NCBI GenBank assembly: GCA_947184155.2
Contig: CAMXCT020000489.1
Coordinates: forward strand, 180,513 to 244,512
DNA: 64,000 nt
Reading direction: 5' to 3'
Source of the DNA: Cladocopium goreaui
Lineage: Eukaryota; Sar; Dinophyceae; Suessiales; Symbiodiniaceae
Shown piece by piece: positions 25,600 through 39,008 of this stretch. The translations under genes and the position numbers were made by a program. The number at the start of each line of letters is the position of its first letter. The first letter of the stretch is position 1. Under the pieces are notes generated by a model. That model had not been told where the DNA came from, did not search any database, and worked only from the letters and a program-made list of their open reading frames with translations.

Positions 25600-28500
25600 A
25601 AGAGAGCGAAGAAAGCACATCTCTCCATTCTAACAATTGGCAGGACACGGCTGGCTTATGAAAATATTTGCAACTGTGCCATGTTCCAAATAACATTCGG
25701 AGCGTATCATTTCGAATATTTCAATTTATCAAAAGATTCTTGATGGATCGATTATGATCAATTTCATTCTTGATGGTTCTGTCAGTTTCTGCCCTGTGTG
25801 TTGATGTATCGCGGCCTGCATCCGGAGGTGGTGCGCTGCAGCCATGAACCAAAGAAGCCTCTTTGGGCTCTCTGGTTAGGCGTCCTCGGGTTCCAGCATG
25901 ACTGAGCCCTCAAAAGGTTGCGTGGGGTCAATGAAAATTAAAAATATTTAAAAATTATCCAACAAATTGAGAAGTTGTCTCATTACAGACTAAATCAACT
26001 TGTGCGCACTTGACGACAAAAAACATCTTCCGAGAATTGACTTTCGCTCGCCCAGTTCACCGTTACAAATCTTCAAACCACTGTCGCTGTAGAATATCAT
26101 GTCATATCACACCAACTCACAACACCCCAAACTGCTCAAACTGCTCAAACTGCTTGGCCGCACCAATTGGCACCATGTCTCGGCCACGACTCATCCAGTG
26201 TTCCAGGATCCCCCACCACGTGCAGAGGCGGGTCGCTGTGACATGGCACAGGACTAGATTCTGCGGAGCGCAGCTGCAAAATGAGCTGTGTAAACCATGT
26301 GCAGTTCAGATAGTTCAGCAATGCTCCAGCAACGCTAGACATGCATACATATGCTAGATTTTGTGAATGGTACACATTCTTTCTCGCAGCTATGACATGG
26401 TCTAAGGCCTATCCCCACCTCTGTGCAGAAGTCGTGTTTCATGATCTACAAGCAACTGTGTCGACACCTCTTATCACTAAAAGCTTGAACCGTTTCAATC
26501 GCAGCCTAACATTACAGGGGTCGAACCCAGCATGTATCTAGCGCTGATACAGTAGGACACAAAACAACTTTGTTGCCGCCACTGGGCTTGCGAGTAAGAT
26601 GCAGTACGATAAATGCCGAGATGTAAAGAACTGACATGGATTCGATTTGTCTTTTAATTTTTCAGCAAGTACATCAAGCATCATCAAGCTGCATTGTTCA
26701 ATTCTCTCAAAATCTATAGGAAACAGAAAGCAGCCGGCGGCATCGGCTCTCACAGCCTTTTTTGATCTCGCCATTTCATGGGAGAACCATCTGTACAACA
26801 AAATACAACAAATATATCTATGTCATCTGATCCGACACGCCGCTGACAGCATGTCAATGACACAACATGAGTTTACATGAGTTTACACTTTACTTTACAC
26901 TTTACTTTACACTATTTGACCTTTTACTCTGCCCTTCACATCCCTTTATCCTACTTCTGACCTAAAGTTTTACACACTAGCGCCTATGCCAGCCATGTGA
27001 TATTGTGGTCTGCTCTTCTCGTTCTCACACGATGGCATCCACACAAACCAGCCAGTGTCAATTGAAAGCCAATCTGCCCTCTACTGACGCACCTAAAACA
27101 TGATATTGCAATGTTACATCCTTCACAAGTGAAAATGCCATCTTTGAAAGCGCCCCTTTTTCTGAACGTCAGATCATGATCTGTAGAATCTGTAGGGTTT
27201 ATTTCTCTTGGCGTCCTCGGCGTCGTAAAAAAAAAGCTGAGATGCTTCCGCACCTGGCAGCGCCTGTGAAGCTGTGAAGGCTTGAATTGAACGACTGAGA
27301 AGTTCATTAGTCCTCCTGTTACACAGTAATTGTAAGATCCGTGCAATACAGGGTGTCTCTCATCACAATGGTGAGTGCTCATGTCCAAGCTTCATGTTCA
27401 TGTTCTCTTCTGAGCACTGCTGCAAAATGCTGCAAAGCTTGGACTCTTCGCATCAGTTTAATTCAAATAGACATTGACTCATTGACTCATTAGAATCATC
27501 AGACATTGAAATTCGATGAAATTCGTCAATGTGTAGCTGTATAGCTATCTGGCTGAGCTGTCTAGCTTTATTTGTTTACAGTTGTGTGGTTCCAGTTGCG
27601 TTCCAGCCTCCTCTGTGGTTTCATTCCTGTTTTCCAGGATATTCTTTGACTTTGTAATTACCAGTTGGTCATCTCAAATCTGCTTCATCCCTGCTTCTCT
27701 CCAATATAACATCAAATCAAAATGGATCAAAATGATTCAAAACGGATAAAACATTATAAAACTGCATGTATTTTAGGTCTCAGGAAGTCTACATTGTCAT
27801 ACGTCATATAATATGTATAATATCTCACAGTGTCGTAAAACACAGTCGTCCTTGTCCCCAAGCTCAAAGATCTGAAAAAAATGGAGCCCAGGATGTCGTG
27901 TTTCTACAGCCGACTCAGGGTCCTACGCCGCACCGCCCTTTGATCCCTTAAGGATCTCAGTTGTGGCCTGCAGGGCTCCAATTTCAAGCTCAATCATTCA
28001 TCACAGTCAGAGAGATCATCGTAAATCATCGTATTAAAATCAGATACTTTTTGGACAGGTAGGTAGGATCAAAAGAAGCTCTGCCAGTAAAACATGTTAC
28101 AAATATTTACAAATGCCTTCCACACCTTCCACCCTGTCGTCCCTAATTGCATCCAGGCGGCTGCTCTGACAAAATACGGTTCTGTGAGCTGTCAGCCATC
28201 AGTCCTGAGAAGGCATGGGGATGGGTACAAGTCTTGAATTACAAGAGTATCACCATAAAGAGATCAAACATTGAACGGATTGATGCCAATAATGATAGAC
28301 AATTATTGAATATTATTGATACATATTGTACCTGTCCCTTGATTGCATCAAAATGATCTGTGCGTGCTTGGAAACTTCGCTGAGCTCCGTTACAGCGCTG
28401 GAGGATTCACCATCTCAGATCGAAGCTCCCTGAGAGAATTGCGGAAATTGCAGAAGATCAATAGCTATCATACAATATCATACAATATCATACAATATCA

Positions 28501-29460
28501 TACAATATGTCAATATCATTCAATATCTATCAAGATCTCATAAGATCTCAAATACACTGTAACGTTCGTGGTCCAAGAAATCCACGTATCTCCATGTGAC
28601 GAAATGAGTTCACACAAACTCATCAACTCCGTGGCCAAACAAATGCCAAGAAATGTGAAGAACTCATAAGAACTCATAAGAACTCACATCAAAACATGTC
28701 AACTTCATGTCAACTTCATGTCATCTTCATGTCATCTTCATGTCATCTTCACGTCATGTCCCACTTGCAGCTCAGCTAAGCTACCCAATGGCGCCAGATT
28801 GCGGGCCCTTCTTGCCTCCGCTCCTTAGATGGTCAAAATCCAGAGCTTTTGTTCAGTTGGGGTGTGAGAAGATTAAGAAGCTCCAGGTTTCATTCCAGTC
28901 ACAGTCGTCCTACTGTTGCATCCTGTGTTGCATTCTGTTGTTCTAGGCTTGTTCTACTGCTGTGGCATTCTGATACATTCAAGGACCTGAGGACAAGACG
29001 CAGCCGACAAATTGCTCTTCGAGCGCATGCTCCTGACGCAGATACACAGTCACAGCATGGTCACAAGTTTTTTCTCCATGTTTCAGTATATATTTCATTA
29101 ATTTTCATTATCTTTCACTAACATGGCTTTACACAGATTCCATGTTTTTTCTAAGATCTGTGTTGCCATGTGTTACTGACCTGAGCCACTGAGGCTGGAG
29201 CTGTGGGCCCGGCAAACCTGACTTCCCCGGCATCCGGCAAGATCCGGCAAGGCAGAGCATATCTGGAACAGAAAATGCTGATGTACGGAGTATACGGAGC
29301 ATACGGAGCATGTCACTTGTCAGAGACATTGCAGGTTCATATGATACATATTCTGACCCTGACAAGGGCTTACTGATGAAACTGAAGAAACCCTGATTCT
29401 CCTGGATCCGCTGCAACTTCGTCTATTCTGACTCCTAAACCAAGGCAAGAACTCTTCATT
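25600..29460. other. intron-like DNA, no supported gene
   Basis: No frame is convincing. The stretch holds decamer repeats TACAATATCA (28471-28508) and AACTCATAAG (28661-28687), the 11-bp repeat TCATCTTCATG (28698-28758), and a CTTTACTTTACA repeat near 26880-26912. Possible plus or minus exons near 26.2 kb, 27.2 kb and 28.4 kb could not be given splice sites. Confidence 0.5.
28698..28758. repeat. 11-bp tandem repeat TCATCTTCATG
   Basis: About five copies with A/T variants, period 11 bp. Confidence 0.9.
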
Positions 29461-29504
29461 GTCTCCTTGTTCTCGATGGCATTCTGCCGTGATGCACCTT
29501 ATCG

Positions 29505-29719
29505 AAAGTCAACGGAACAGCTTCAGCTTGAGCTGCAACTCCTTGGAGCTTCAATCTTCGTTGATCTTCGTTGATCATGTTGATCTTCATTGTGTGAATT
29601 TTGAGGCCATCACTTCGCACAGCGTCCCTTAGCAGAATGCCGTCTTGCCAATTATGAAGGATTGCAAAACTTAAAGCTGAAAACCTCCGTTTCACTTCAC
29701 CCCAGTTCAACACCAGATC
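29505..29719 (-). CDS. probable exon(s), unknown protein
   Basis: The acceptor TTTTCTAG before GATCTG begins an open frame of about 70 codons: DLVLNWGEVKRRFSALSF, AILHNWQDGILLRDA, later RLKLQGVAAQAEAVPLTF and DK before a donor GTGCAT. The middle (about 29555-29590) contains a tandem repeat TTGATCTTCG, so the real structure may be two exons (29719 to about 29625 and about 29560 to 29505) separated by a repeat-bearing intron with donor GTGCGA. No domain recognised. Confidence 0.45.
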
Positions 29720-29818
29720 CTAGAAAATATTCATCAGGGCTTGCAATGGCTTTGAGACTCCTACACATCCCAAGTCATTCCAATCTGAAGCTGCCTCCCT
29801 TCCTAGCATGAGCCTCAC

Positions 29819-29915
29819 CGTTCCGGCCATGTGCTTCGCATTTTGTCTGCGGCACCAGGCTTAAGAGCTGTAGCACTGATACTCCTTCCCAATGCAGGAG
29901 ATGGCGCAGGGTCGC
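29819..29915 (-). CDS. probable exon (about 32 codons)
   Basis: The acceptor TTTGTGAG before GCGACC and a strong donor GTGAGG enclose 97 nt reading ATLRHLLHWEGVSVLQLLSL, then VPQTKCEAHGRN, leaving in phase 1. About 100 nt upstream of the exon at 29719. Leu-rich helical segment; no family. Confidence 0.47.
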
Positions 29916-31105
29916 CTCACAAATGGCGCAACCAGAGCTGATAAGATCAGCAATGAGGTTACACAAATGTTACAAGCGTGTTTGTGACTACAAAATATAT
30001 CAAAATATTATCACTGCAAGATATCATGTTACATCAGTATGATGCATCTCACGCTGTCAAAGGTAGTTGATTGCTGGTATGCTCTTGGAATCCTGCGCTG
30101 CAAGCTAGAAGCTGGAAAACATTATCATTCACATCCATTTATATAAGGGAATCCTCTTAGGTTGCGGCTTCCTTGCGATGGAGATTTTTGCACCTTTTGC
30201 CCTTGGGCCATGCATGGGGGCCACAGAATCGGATGGATGCGGTCAAGAATGGTCAAGATATAAAGTGATCAAATATCGATCAAATCATGGGGCTAAACGG
30301 ATCTAAACGGTCAAGAATTCTCGCAATGCAACATCTTAAGTTCAACATCCCTGCTGGCGTGCATGTGTCTTAACTTGGAAAGACAAATGATGAAAAGAAA
30401 CATGAAGCAAACACTGGGCTAAGTACGGGAGACGCTTCTTGCCGGCTTCGAGCCTGTGCTCGAATGCTTTGAGATAGAGAGCACGCAGAAGAACCATCCG
30501 ACAAACTGAAAACATCGGAGTTTGGCAGTTTGGCCTGACTCCGATCTGCTGCTTGGCGAGCCTGAACACAACTGATGCAGAGTTGAAGATTGAGAAAGGA
30601 ATGGAGGAATGGAAATTGGAGAATAAAACATAATAAAATATAATTTGGAGTATTTCTTAATATTTCTTATTTTATATATATATATATTTTTTGGCAATCC
30701 GCTGGCGCTATAAGTCAGGCTGATGGCTTGCAGACAAACAAGTGTCACTCGTAAAGAAGACTGAATGTGTCAGTGGTTTGTCTGGTGACCAGATTTTAGG
30801 AATATGATTCGGTTCGAAAGATTCTAGCAATTGCCCGTAAACAGCTCCAAAACAAGACGACGATTCTGCACATATACATCTGATCCGACGAATTTGAAAT
30901 TGAAAAGTAATCATGTAATCTGACATAACTAATACAACTATACGTAACTGACACAACTAACACCAGTCAATACTGTCAATACTTCTACACCTCCGCAATG
31001 TGCCTCGTGGATCCTCATCCTGCTCTGGCTCACTGCCAAATTTACTCTCTGAAGCCTCAACTTCTGGACTCTGATGTGCCTGGGCGCCAGGGCGAAGCCA
31101 AGCCG

Positions 31106-31245
31106 AGCATCAAACAAATCATAACATATTAATATATCATAATATATCACAATATATATATATATCACATGTATATATATATACATATGATTGTGTATAT
31201 ATATAATATACGCATATATATCATTATATATATATATATGTATAT
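31106..31245. repeat. AT-rich microsatellite cluster
   Basis: Repeated ATATATCA and TATATA words. Confidence 0.85.
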
Positions 31246-31667
31246 CATTGTCAGCATCATTTCAGTATCATGTCCAGCAAAACTTATGATCAGTCATACG
31301 GAGTCATATGCCAGGACTTCAGCCACTGTTGCACATTTGTAATCACTGAGACAGCGAATCGGCTGGTGACTTTGACCAACCCTAGGGCCCTAGGGGATTG
31401 AAAATTCAGGCAAGGCTGACCTGTGTTGGATCCCAAACTTCTCTCATTTCCATGTCCATTGTGATGCTATAGCTGCTATTGTGATGCTATATTTGCCGTG
31501 TTTGCCCAGGTATTATCGTATTATCCTTCTTGGAGTGCGACGCCACTGGAAGCAGGACTTGTGATTTCAATCCTTGAAACCATTTGAAACCTCAAGCTAT
31601 CCTCAAGCTGTTGGCTGAGGACATAGGACCAACACAGGACGAAATGCCCGGCTGTCCTTTTGACAGA

Positions 31668-32536
31668 TCAACTGCTGCTGCTACTGCTGCTACTGCTTGA
31701 GCTATCACTAACACGCCCACGTTTCAGCTTTTGAAAGGTCCTTTCGACCTTTCTCACATCTTTCTCAGCTTGCTTCAGCTTCTTTTTCTCTTTCTTTTCT
31801 TCCTTTTTTGCCTTCAACGCCAGCTTTTCCTCTTTGGTCAGCTTTGGTTTCTTCGACTTCTTTGGTCTCTTTTCTTTCTTATCTCTCTTGTCTTATCTTT
31901 ATTCTCAGTCTTTTCAGTCTTTGCTTTCTTCTCAGTCTTTTCTTTCTTGCCGTTCTTGGTCTTCTCTTTATCTAAGTCGTTCCGCAGCTCCTTGAATTCT
32001 TCGGCAGAGGTCCACACGAAGTCTCCTGTGTGCGTTGGAAAGTCCGGCCGCTTGTTGAATTGTCCACCGTTGAACTTCGAGGCAGAACCAAAGCCCACCA
32101 CCTGCTCTTCAGGAAGACTTCCATGCTCGGCCATTGCACGTTTTGTACGAAGTGCCAGCTGAATGACCTGAGAATCAGGGTTGAAAGCGTTGTCGTGTGC
32201 TGCAGACGACAGAATCGCTTCTTGCACGTGCTTCGGTTGTTCGTCGAACCTCATGTCATGCAAGCGACCTGCCGCAAGTGCATCCTTTCGACCAGGCCTC
32301 AACTTACCAGCAAAGCGTGCCTTCTGCGCCCAAGCCTCTTCAATTGCTTTGGCTTTCTTTACTTTGTACTCTTCTCTCATAGCCTGTTCTTTGGGTGAAA
32401 GTTCCATGTCAATTTTCGGCATCGGAAAAAAATTGATTTCCTTGGCTTCGGCTTTGTCGATCAAGGCCTCCGGAATGTCCCAACTGGGCGTGGCATCAAG
32501 CGAGTTCCGGGGCTTCGGCTGCTTCGCCTCTGCCAT
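31668..32536 (-). CDS. Lys/Glu-rich protein with serine tail, apparent frameshift
   Basis: The largest coding stretch left of the retroelement. ATG at 32536 begins MAEAKQPKPRNSLDATPSWD; the frame is open to 31838. From about residue 195 it becomes almost pure Lys/Glu/Thr. Near 31887-31897 a 2-nt surplus breaks the frame: skipping it, another frame continues through KKSKKPKLTKEEKLALKAKK and a KEEKKEKKKLK stretch to SD plus eleven serines and TGA at 31668, giving 288 residues. The span is 869 nt, two over a multiple of three, as expected for one 2-nt insertion. Without repair the product ends 31 codons later in RDQRSRRNQS. The charged tail suggests a nuclear or RNA-binding disordered region, but no domain is recognised. 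An AG|G site lies 12 nt before the ATG (GAACAG before GGCGTG), so there may be a 5' exon. Confidence 0.7.
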
Positions 32537-32619
32537 ATCCACGCCCTGTTCGCATTTCACATAGATCACATAGCGAAAATCAGAAGCTTGAAGCAAAAGG
32601 CCACCGACATGAGAACGAC

Positions 32620-35360
32620 AAGACTGGACCAGGCTCTACCTTTGAAACAGGGTGCAACTTAGACTCACCTGATCAATTTTTTCCATTTGTGAATTTGTGG
32701 ATTGCCCCTCTCAGGTTGCAAGACTGACACTGAGCTGCCAATTCGAGGGATAGCTTTCACTTGGATCCCGACCATGACAAATTTCCGCTGCCGGTTGTTC
32801 AGCTTGCTCAGGAGAGAAATCCTTCACGTTTTGTCAAGAGATTCCAGGAGTGCTTCAGCAGAAGCTGTAATACGTCTAATCTACAGATTTGCAACTCTGC
32901 TGTAAGATCTGTAAGACTATGCATCTAAAATTTTCAGATCTCATTTTTTTAATCTACAGTGCGTTGCGGGACCTTGGCCGACGGTCAGCCACTTAGCCGC
33001 GCCTGAAGTGGTGTGCCTGATCCTTTCCACCTGTGAGGTTGAAGGCCTCCTGTGAGAATACTGTGAGAAGACTGCGAGGACACAGGACGGATTCTCTAAA
33101 GATTGTCCAAAGATTGTCCAAGTTGAGGCTGCTTTATCAAGGCTTTCAAATTCTCTCAGTGGTTTCAATATGTTTCAAAATTTCAAAAATGCATGTGAAT
33201 TGAAGACACTGAGTCCCTGAGAGGTTTTTTTGTTTTTTTTGGTACCATTGATACAAAAGAAGTGAATGGAATGTATATATATATATATAATTGAGCATGG
33301 GAAACTTCAACTTGAAACTTCCCACAACTGCTTTCTAGTGCAAGGACTTGGTACTTGATGATGAGTTTCCATGTCGCTCCTGTGATGCCGACAACATTGA
33401 GACTTGGTCCCGATCTTCGATGGCACGAACAGGGTGCCTTTCACACGATGGGATGGCAGGGTGAAACTGGATGAAGCTTTTGCACAAGAAAAGGAACCAC
33501 ATGGAAAATAAAACAAAAAAAAAACTCTTAACAGATCGATCAAATAAATACACATCTGCCATCAACATTCCCGACCAAACCCTGCCGATTTTATGCGACT
33601 CCAAGGCCAGCACTTGGTTTGCGTACAACTCGTAAAATTCACCTCTGGAGTCAATTGTGACAGGATCACTAGATCAATGCTCGGACGCATCTGAAGACGT
33701 GTTCTGCGAAGTGAAGTCATTGGCTTGTGCCTTCTGCTTGGCAAAACACACACATGCTCCTTTTATCTCCTTTTGGCCTATACTTTGAGACCAAGTTTGT
33801 TGGTTCACTTCCGCAAACCACGCAAAGCAAGCTGGATGACCACTAAGATCACTACGTCAAGATACTTGATGAACTTTCCACATCTTGTAAGCTTTTGAAT
33901 TCAAATGAATTCAAAGATTGGAGAGTGAGTTTACGTTCATGATCGCTTGGTCGCAGACATGGCTGTATGCATCCTTGCCCTTTCGCCAACGAGCCTGCAA
34001 TGTGGTTAACACAGACTCAAATGGCTGAAAGCTTGACTCAGGATGACAGATTTCAAGACTTGATAAACATATGGCATATATGGACCTAACAGAATACACC
34101 TACAACAGCATGAAGCCTTACCATCAGTTCCAGTTACCGCGGACACGTTCCCATGCACACCAACCATGTATGTGAGATGCATTTAAAAATGTACAACGAT
34201 TCTTCTCCAGGATTTTATAGTCTATATACATGTAACATGTATGTATACACACTATATACATAAGAATAAGAAAAACATAGGAAAAAACATGAAAAAATAT
34301 AAGCCTTCTGAGGCGATCGAACACCGGATTGCCCAAAACTGATTTGCGGCGTGCCATGGCCACGCCCATAGCTCCAGCAGTGGCAGCCTATCAAGGTACG
34401 GCCAGGTACGGATCATGTTTTGCATGTGACTAGTTTTGCACATTTTTGCACTATGGTGAGTGGGGAATCTATCGATTGACATCAAATCATATCATCTGGT
34501 ATCATCTGGCATCATCTGGCACTTAGGGCTCGCATTGAACCCTGTTTTAACTTCGCTCGACTGTGCCTAGCTTTGGAACTTATACTTACAAGTTCCCTCC
34601 TGTCGCAGTGCCTACTCTCCCCAGACTCTCCCATCTGCAAGCTGAGAGAAGGACGCGACAGCCATAGACATCCACAGGGGCAGCTAAACCCCTGGCGGAC
34701 AACAAGTTCGTTTGCTGCAATGTACAAGAACTAATTTTAACTAAATATTCTTTCATGTTCTTTCCACGTCTTTCTTTTCTATGCAGAAATGGCAGGAGCA
34801 AACATAGTGCAAACACGGACAAACAAAACCATTGTGAAATCGGTGAAATGCCGTATTGGACAACTACATGATACTACATGCCTCTCATCTACAGAGGCAG
34901 CAGTGGTCTGCGGACGTGCCTGGTCGGGAGGTGAAGGCCAGATTTCTTTGTCACACGTATCAGTGGAATTCAGTGGACAGGTTCGTGATGTTTCGTGTCT
35001 AGGTGTAGTTTCAACATGTTTCAACATTGGGCATGTGTGGAAATCGCTCTCCAACTGGTTTTGGCATTTTTAATGATTTGAACGAGTGCGAAGCATCATG
35101 GGCCAATGAAGCTTGGCTAGGTACACTGTCTGCATGAGAAGTACCACCCCAAAACTGCAAAGCATCATGGGCCGGTGCCACTGCCAGTGGAATGAACCCT
35201 GCCGAGCCTTTCGCATGATTTTGATCCTTTCATGCAGAGCAGCCAAAATGATACAAACGAAATTTGACATGATAGCTTGCACAGGAAAAGAACTTGATGA
35301 ATGACTGGATCCAAACTTTGAACTCAGCATGGTTTCCAACTGAGTATGCCAAACGCCGTG
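32620..35360. other. mostly intronic DNA with possible tiny exons
   Basis: A 30-nt minus-strand unit at 32973-33002 (AAKWLTVGQ between AG|G and GTCCCG) and one at 33581-33642 are candidate exons. Otherwise there are short repeats, T- and A-runs and no supported gene. A plus-strand frame at 34789-35073 (94 codons) lacks supporting signals. Confidence 0.45.
33581..33642 (-). CDS. small probable exon
   Basis: The acceptor CTCCAGAG before GTGAAT leads to EFYELYANQVLALESHKIGR on the minus strand, closed by a donor GTTTGG. Reasonable codon structure, no family. Confidence 0.36.
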
Positions 35361-35369
35361 ACAACAGAC

Positions 35370-35408
35370 CTGAGATGCCCTGAGATTCAACCTTTGAGCC
35401 TTTGTCTC
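35370..35408 (-). CDS. candidate mini-exon (13 codons)
   Basis: 39 nt between an acceptor (TTGCAAG before GAGACA) and a donor (CAG before GTCTGT), phase 0 to phase 0, reading ETKAQRLNLRASQ. Similar in size and phase to the mini-exons at 1.1-1.6 kb. Confidence 0.33.
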
Positions 35409-35801
35409 CTTGCAAACCAGAGATGAGTCTGACTCAGTCTGACGTGGAAAAAGAAGCCAAATATGTCCAAGGGGTACTGTATCAAGGGGTTGTGGCTGCT
35501 GTGCATTCAGCAGATTCGTTAATTTTGCCAAGGATCAAAGGATTGTTTTGCTCTTCTGGCGAAACGTCCTTGCAGATTGCTTTGCTCTTCTGCTCAACCA
35601 AGCTACAAATATTAAATGCCAAAGGACTGTTAATCATTGGACCAAAACAACGTGAGATGTCTGGCATCCACTTCCAACACACAAATCTCTCTTGTGAATT
35701 CTTGTGAAACGTTGTAATTTGCGATTGTTGGCTGGGAAGATACTATAGCGCTGCTGTTTGATCGGAAGACTTCCTACATCCACAGACTCAAGACAGTACT
35801 G

Positions 35802-35983
35802 TGAAACTCCACCCGCTGTGCCTCTTCTTCCCTTGGTCCCAAGGCGAAATTGAACCGACTGGACTGCATATATCGCAGCATCGCAGGCTCTCCGTGATCC
35901 CATGCTTTCCCGTCTCCATTTCGGTCTGAGCTCATTACTTGGGCACCAATGGTGCCAGTTTGGTTGCGCTCCGTGATGGCCGC
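35802..35983 (-). CDS. probable exon (about 60 codons)
   Basis: After the acceptor TTTCCCCAG before GCGGCC the minus strand is open in phase 0: AAITERNQTGTIGAQVMSSD, RNGDGKAWDHGEPAMLRYMQ, SSRFNFALGPREEEAQRV. A donor GTACTG lies near 35802. Codon structure and charge look real. It follows directly the exon at 36010-36190. No domain recognised. Confidence 0.5.
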
Positions 35984-36009
35984 CTGGGGAAATGGATCTA
36001 TCACAATCT

Positions 36010-36190
36010 ATCGCAAGCAGCATCTCTCCCCGCACATGTTAGGCACCCCAACTGCTGCATCTGCTTCCGTCTCTATGGGTTTTGCGGATTTTTGCGGTGC
36101 ATTCAGAATCTCAAGCTCTCGCCGTTCCCAAGTCCGGGAAGTGGCCTCGTGTCGACCAGGGATTCGCCGCCGGGGCCATACCTCGGGCGT
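36010..36190 (-). CDS. probable exon upstream of 35983
   Basis: The minus-strand frame includes PEVWPRRRIPGRHEATSRTW, ERRELEILNAPQKSAKPIE and TEADAAVG, followed by a donor GTGCCT. Splicing to the acceptor at 35983 keeps phase 0 and gives an intron of about 50 nt. The decamer repeat CATCTGACAT (36224-36257) lies immediately upstream. Product unknown. Confidence 0.45.
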
Positions 36191-36223
36191 AGCACAGCGA
36201 CAAAACACATCGTGAACAAAACT

Positions 36224-36257
36224 CTGACATCATCTGACATCATCTGACATCATCTGA
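36224..36257. repeat. decamer tandem repeat CATCTGACAT
   Basis: Three and a half copies, period 10 bp, next to the exon at 36010-36190. Confidence 0.95.
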
Positions 36258-38989
36258 AGATCCCTGAAATGTCCTGGGAGCCAAAACGCGAACCCCCACT
36301 TCAGCGGATCCGCATGGGCAAAGCCACCTTTGGCTGCTGGATTGCCTCAGCGGAACACAGAGACACAGGGGATTCAATTGATTTCAATAGATTTCACCTC
36401 TTTCCTGCTGGAAAGAAAAATTCTACAATGAAGTGGCTGGAGTTTCCTCAGCATGGATCTCCGCTCTCAAATACTCAGTCAATCGGGATCACCGATCTTG
36501 CAGCGTCAAATAGAGGAAGAATATGGAAGAATGCAACATATCCAACTGTCAAATGCACCCCATGAACTCGAGATCCTCAAGAATTCGTTTCAAAGAAAAT
36601 GTATCCAACAACACGAGGCTTTTTGAAAACAGATCATATTGTGAACTTTGTGAACAATCACAATCATTGAAGATCCACCTTGAAATAATCCTGGCATCAA
36701 AAAAACGCGTTGATAGGAATTTGATTCATGGGAATAGGAAGGTAACCAGCAAGAAACCCAAAGTTTCAAGGATTGCGATGGATGCTTGCAGTACTGTTTT
36801 TCCAAACTGATGCCACGGGACGTTCTGTACGCTTTGCAGCTGACCACACTTCATCTGGCCTTGAATTCCGTTTTTTTCTGCAAGTGGAATCAATCCAAGC
36901 ATAGATACATATGGTACATGAGATGAGATGAAAAATACATAGAAATATAATGAAATGTATTGCATTGCAGCAATACTGCAAGTCGATGATGTCTCTGCAT
37001 TGTACAGGATCACGTCATTTTGTTGGTGCTTCCACCATTTCATTTCGACCATTTTCTGCTTTCGGCCATGTCTCAGTATCTCTCAGTGTTCTCTCAGTGT
37101 GTTTGCATTGGACATCATTGGACACCCTGGGTTTCTGGCCCCAAGGGCTTGATGGACGGATCATTCCTCGGGCTTCGCGGCTTCTGCGGTCACGGTGCAA
37201 ACTGCCCAGCTTCGTCAAACCGTCAAACCGAGTCAAACCTCTCTTTGAGTTGGTGTCACTACGTGTCACTACGTGTCACTCTTTGAGATTAGGATCTTGG
37301 TGATTTCAAAGCATGAGCCAAACATGTTGTGCAAGCTCTTCCAAAATGGCCCACAACATTGCAAAGTCATTGAATGTGACTTTAAGTTGCAATGATCTAG
37401 GGATACAAGTAAAGTTTAGTAAAGTTCCAGTAAAGAAAAGACCACATGGCCAAGGCTATGGATGCTATGGTTCCCCGCGAGACAAATTGCGGCATTGCCA
37501 GCAGCATTTGTCCTCAGTGACTGTGCTCCTCTTGGACCCCACACTTTGATGCGTTCGTGTAATCAATTAACATCCATTGACATGGAGCCCCGGTCAAATC
37601 TCAATCGACTCAATCCTCTAAAAGAAATTCTCAGTTTCTGAATCAAACCGTCCTGGGATAGTAAATATGGGATGTATTGGGATGTCATGATGACAGTTTG
37701 CCGTTGCGAAACGGATCCACAAACAGCCTTGGATTTGTATGAAGCGTGCAATGTGACATAGAATGAATCCGTGCTTCTCCAAAAGCACAAAATCAAGTGG
37801 CAAATAGTGGCAGCATAACAAGAGTAAGTTAATCTAAACTCAATATCTAAGCCGCAAAAAAAATGTGGATATTCAAAGTATGTCCAACATGTCCGTTTAA
37901 ACGAGTGTCCATTTCGCTCCCTCTTCTGGAAGTACTCCACCATGGCATTGGTGAGGGACCTTGCAAAGCCGCAGCTTGAAAAAATGTCACGGAAACAAGA
38001 GGTTCTGATGTGGGTTGAAGATGTAGTTTCACATTACAGGTGTTTATGATTCTTTATGATTCTTTATTTGAACATTATCAGATCAGTTTGCATAGTCCGT
38101 CGCATCTGCGCATGTCAAAATGTGGCATGGACGCATTGTAGAAACTCAGGAAACTGTTCGAGAACACCGAAACCCACCACAACTGACAAACAAGGCAACA
38201 ATGAGCAATCAGTGGCTCTACAACGCATAAGCTCTGGACTTGCTAATAAAAAGGAAGTAGAAAGGCAGCTCTGCTCCCATATGCACTGGACACCTTAGTG
38301 TGGTGAGCACTGACTGCAGAAAATTTGCTCTGACCTGAGCACTCCTGAGCACCTCAATGCCAAGGCACAAATCGCAGGGGGATACATCTTGAATCAAAAG
38401 CCGGTGCCTGGAAGATCTGGAGGCAATGAATGGAAATGATATCATATTTTGAAATATTTTGGCATACTATATGCATATAGGTGTGCCCCACGTCGAGCGA
38501 TTTGCATGAGATGTATCTGGATGGCCCACTATGAAAGTCTGATGTAGCCATAGTCCGAACACCTTCACCTGAATGTGTTCCCAGACCAGTCGAAAAGCAA
38601 ATCATATCATGGCCGTCATGGTTCAAAATGGTTCAAACATTTCAAACCTATCAAGTCTTCTACCATCTTCTAATATCTTCTAAGAATCTTCTACCTCCTT
38701 TGTTTTTAATCCGGGTCAAAATGGGTCAAACATGTCCATGTCCTCAGGACTGCATGGCGGCACACCGAGACCTCAGGGTAACGTCGGGTAACGTGTCACC
38801 TCTCACAGCCGCCATGGCATGCCTGGCATGCCCTGAACCAAATGATCTAAATCATTAAAAAAATCATCTACTGTAAATCATTCTAAATCTATTTCATTCT
38901 ATTTCATTCTATTTCATCTACAGTATCCAGATATATCCAGATTCTGTTCCGTGTACTGACAGGTTCTGACAACAGAAGCTTAGGAGGAT

Positions 38990-39008
38990 GCTCTCTCTCT
39001 CTCTCTCT
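38990..39008. repeat. (CT)n microsatellite
   Basis: About nine CT dinucleotides. Confidence 0.85.

Noticed and set aside
28460..28760. CRISPR-like appearance of regularly spaced repeats
   Set aside because: Repeats are contiguous tandem copies of 10-11 bp without spacers; the DNA is eukaryotic.
35070..35531. 153-codon minus-strand frame
   Set aside because: It passes through near-duplicate words (AGCATCATGGGCC) and AG|G/GT sites, and looks like intron plus at most one mini-exon (35370-35408).
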